Part shown: piece by piece, positions 7,095 through 8,276 of the stretch
How positions within the stretch are numbered: position 1 is the stretch's first letter
How the letters are laid out: each line of letters starts with the position of its first letter
From: Actinomycetota bacterium
GTDB taxonomy: Bacteria > Acidobacteriota > Blastocatellia > Chloracidobacteriales > Chloracidobacteriaceae
Direction: 5' to 3'
Assembly (NCBI GenBank): GCA_013298335.1
Contig: JAAFHI010000101.1
Span: 1 to 8,276 of the forward strand
Length of the DNA: 8,276 nt
Program-made: the position numbers and the translations under genes
The notes under the pieces: generated by a model
Seen by the model: only the letters and a program-made list of their open reading frames with translations
Databases searched by the model: none
Told to the model about the DNA's origin: nothing

Positions 7095-7239
7095 CGATGG
7101 TCGGTCTCGATGCGAATCTCTTCACGTTCCGGGATGGTACAACCGGTTCTCGCGACGCTTCATGCATCCTCGCAAATGGCCGGGAATTTTCCCGAATCAG
7201 AAATGTCGCGTTTGAGATATTTCCATAACCGTAACCTTA

Positions 7240-7258
7240 TCAACCACTTGCAGGTTGA
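7240..7258. repeat. inverted repeat overlapping the plus-strand -35 box
   Basis: TCAACC and GGTTGA are perfect 6-bp inverted arms around a 7-nt centre. The right arm overlaps the candidate -35 hexamer TTGACT (7255-7260). The position is right for an operator of a second regulator, and the sequence is unlike the BlaI-type palindromes. A 6-bp arm can occur by chance, so this is tentative. Confidence 0.35.
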
Positions 7259-7284
7259 CTTCGGCTCGCGCGCAATGACATATT
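7255..7284 (+). promoter_or_regulatory. candidate sigma70-type promoter for the plus-strand genes
   Basis: TTGACT (7255-7260, 5 of 6 to consensus) is followed after 18 nt by CATATT (7279-7284, 4 of 6). Transcription would begin near 7291, leaving a leader of about 38 nt before the small-protein ATG at 7329. It is the best-looking promoter on this strand in the spacer, found by eye only. Confidence 0.45.
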
Positions 7285-7328
7285 GGCCCGCGCGATTCTT
7301 CGCAAGTAAGTGATTCAAGGTTCGTTCA

Positions 7329-7688
7329 ATGTTCAAGACTCAGGGCGGAACATCGGTCTGGCTGCTTCTCGGCTTCATTTTCGTCGAGATGTTCACCATG
7401 CACGTCTACCCGTTGCTGTGGGAATCACACTCGACTTCATCCGCGTCCGGCGGCGGCGTTTCCGCGGTCGGAACCACCGATTTCGCCAGCCTGACACTCC
7501 CGATTCAGGAGGATGGCGACGGTCCTGGCGACCACTGTTGCGTATGCAGTTGTACCCACATGCTGATCTCGGAACCCGCCTACCGGATCCTTCTGCGTGA
7601 ATCGCCGCTCCTGTTCCGGATTCAGGCGCACGTTCGCCTCCCCAATCACACGCCTGGCGCTTTGACGCCCCCTCCAAAATTTTTCTGA
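7329..7688 (+). CDS. small hypothetical protein with hydrophobic N-terminus and Cys/His cluster
   Basis: 119 aa, no family recognised with confidence. A hydrophobic segment at about residues 9-30 (VWLLLGFIFVEMFTMHVYPL) could be an uncleaved signal or membrane anchor, placing the rest in the periplasm. A Gly/Ser-rich linker (35-50) and an acidic patch (60-68, EDGDGPGDH) lead to HCCVCSCTHM (69-78), a compact group of four Cys and two His able to bind a soft metal ion. The tail is basic and Pro-rich (TPPPKFF). AAGG about 9 nt before the ATG supports this start. It precedes an outer-membrane efflux gene by 116 nt, probably on one transcript. Small Cys/His proteins of unknown function are sometimes found in metal-efflux clusters, so a metal-binding accessory role is plausible, but that is inference. 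The overlapping frame from 7310 lacks such features. Confidence 0.68.
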   Translation: MFKTQGGTSVWLLLGFIFVEMFTMHVYPLLWESHSTSSASGGGVSAVGTTDFASLTLPIQEDGDGPGDHCCVCSCTHMLISEPAYRILLRESPLLFRIQAHVRLPNHTPGALTPPPKFF

Positions 7689-7705
7689 CTCCTTTCGGCG
7701 TAGTC

Positions 7706-7721
7706 GGCGCGTTCGCGCGCC
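7706..7721 (+). other. perfect GC stem with TTCG loop between two plus-strand genes
   Basis: GGCGCG-TTCG-CGCGCC forms a 6-bp all-GC stem with a four-base TTCG loop, 18 nt after the small-protein stop. No T-run follows, so it does not look like a complete intrinsic terminator. It could stabilise the 3' end of the upstream message or partly attenuate read-through to the outer-membrane gene. Confidence 0.45.
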
Positions 7722-7804
7722 TGAATCAACGTCTCTTTCGTGATTCCCTGGAGAATTGCGCCTCCGTCCGGCTCGGGCGGTTGGAAAGGAATTGGAAAAC
7801 ATTC

Positions 7805-8276
7805 ATGAAACGCGGTGTCCGTGCAGGTTTCCTCACGGTCGCGGCGGGTCTGTCGGCAACGTTCCCCGTCTGGGGACAGCGCATGCCGGAACCACCCGAA
7901 GGTATCGTCGCGACCGCTTCTCCGGCCCAGTCCGGCACCAGTCAACCCATTTCGCCGCCGGGCGTTCCGAGCCTTGAACTTGTCCGGCGGGGCCTGGCCG
8001 AAAACGCCGACCTCGCCGCCGCGCGGTTCGAGATCGACCGTGCCCGCGCGCGGCTCATCCAGGCCGGGACGCGCCCGAATCCAACGTTCGACCTCGGAAT
8101 TTCAAACGGCAACCCGGTCAATAACCCTGGCGAGCGGGGAACGTCGGTCGGCGTCACCGTCCCGCTCGAACTCGGCGGCAAACGGGCGCGCCGGATCGAG
8201 GTCGCGCAAATCGAATTCGCCGCCGCCGAGACCGAATACGCCGACCGTGAACGACGGCTCGCGGCCGACATTCGAT
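7805..8276 (+). CDS. czcC: TolC/CzcC-family outer-membrane efflux factor, N-terminal part (runs off right edge)
   Basis: Outer-membrane channel of the tripartite efflux system; 157 codons are visible, about a third of the usual 400-450 aa. The start MKRGVRAGFLTVAAGLSATF gives a Sec-type signal peptide, probably cleaved near VWG-Q (residues 23-25). A Pro/Ser-rich linker to about residue 54 follows. The first outer-membrane-efflux repeat comes next: LVRRGLAENADLAAARFEID, then RARARLIQAGTRPNPTFDL, and VTVPLELGGKRARRIEVA, a pattern typical of CzcC/CusC proteins, where a beta-strand region leads into the long periplasmic helix. No lipobox Cys is seen, unlike CusC. Purine-rich AAAGGA and GGAAAA stretches lie about 10-17 nt upstream of the ATG. 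It is transcribed away from its pump and adaptor, which are on the opposite strand, yet it completes the set. Confidence 0.9.
   Translation, partial: MKRGVRAGFLTVAAGLSATFPVWGQRMPEPPEGIVATASPAQSGTSQPISPPGVPSLELVRRGLAENADLAAARFEIDRARARLIQAGTRPNPTFDLGISNGNPVNNPGERGTSVGVTVPLELGGKRARRIEVAQIEFAAAETEYADRERRLAADIR

Larger units (their letters stand above)
7029..7328. other. 300-bp divergent intergenic regulatory region
   Basis: No convincing gene is seen here. It is less GC-rich than the flanking genes and separates the minus-strand repressor operon from the plus-strand small protein and outer-membrane factor. It contains operator 1 with an embedded minus-strand TTGACA, an A-rich run at 7071-7080, an inverted repeat at 7181-7194 (CGGGAA-TT-TTCCCG), a second at 7240-7258 (TCAACC-7 nt-GGTTGA), and a plus-strand promoter candidate at 7255-7284. 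Short open frames crossing it show no recognisable protein features. Confidence 0.75.

Noticed and set aside
7646..7945. Minus-strand frame containing ILQGITKETLIQARERADYA between the small protein and the outer-membrane factor
   Set aside because: The stretch in the intergenic part looks protein-like and could be a gene relic, but I cannot tie it to a family. It overlaps the well-supported signal peptide of the outer-membrane factor and has no good start. A translated search of 7690-7800 would settle it.
7942..8271. 109-codon minus-strand frame at the right edge
   Set aside because: Antisense to the outer-membrane factor, which has a signal peptide and family motifs; Ser/Arg-rich shadow product.
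1..8276. CRISPR arrays, tRNA/rRNA genes, insertion sequences, integrase or attachment sites
   Set aside because: None seen: no regularly spaced repeats, no clover-leaf sequence, no transposase or recombinase motif, and no target-site duplication recognised.

Overview
This is a GC-rich bacterial chromosome or accessory segment. The lipoprotein signal, the RND/TolC-type envelope transport genes and the outer-membrane factor indicate a double-membraned (Gram-negative-type) bacterium. A BlaI-type repressor with an M56 membrane protease sitting beside an RND metal pump brings Planctomycetota/Verrucomicrobiota-like or related non-proteobacterial groups to mind, but that placement is a guess and not something the sequence proves.

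Layout. Everything from 7028 down to 1 is read on the minus strand, in this order: a BlaI/MecI/CopY-family winged-helix repressor (7028-6603); a BlaR1-like M56 membrane metallopeptidase (6606-5533, overlapping the repressor by ATGA); a small lipoprotein (5456-5004); an HlyD/CzcB-type periplasmic adaptor (4982-3672); a CzcA/CusA-type heavy-metal RND pump (3645-526); and the first half of an EamA/DMT permease (503 to beyond the left edge). Spacings from the lipoprotein onward are only 21-26 nt, so these are probably one transcript. A 300-bp spacer (7029-7328) separates them from divergent plus-strand genes: a small Cys/His-containing protein (7329-7688) and the start of a TolC/CzcC outer-membrane factor (7805 to beyond the right edge).

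How it fits together. Pump, adaptor and outer-membrane factor make a complete tripartite efflux system, split over two divergent transcripts. The repressor/protease pair is the likely control unit. The strongest non-coding signal is a pair of related palindromes sharing ACTAT(T/C)GTC(A/G)(A/G)TAGT. One lies upstream of the repressor gene, in the divergent spacer (7080-7094); the other lies just ahead of the lipoprotein-adaptor-pump operon (5472-5488). They look like operators for the repressor. The M56 protein has no C-terminal sensor domain but carries a second HEAAH motif in a predicted extracytoplasmic loop. The repressor has no cysteines. Together this suggests, as inference, that an envelope signal such as metal is perceived by the protease, which inactivates the repressor and opens the efflux operon. 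The substrate is unknown: the pump lacks the Cu/Ag methionine triad of CusA.
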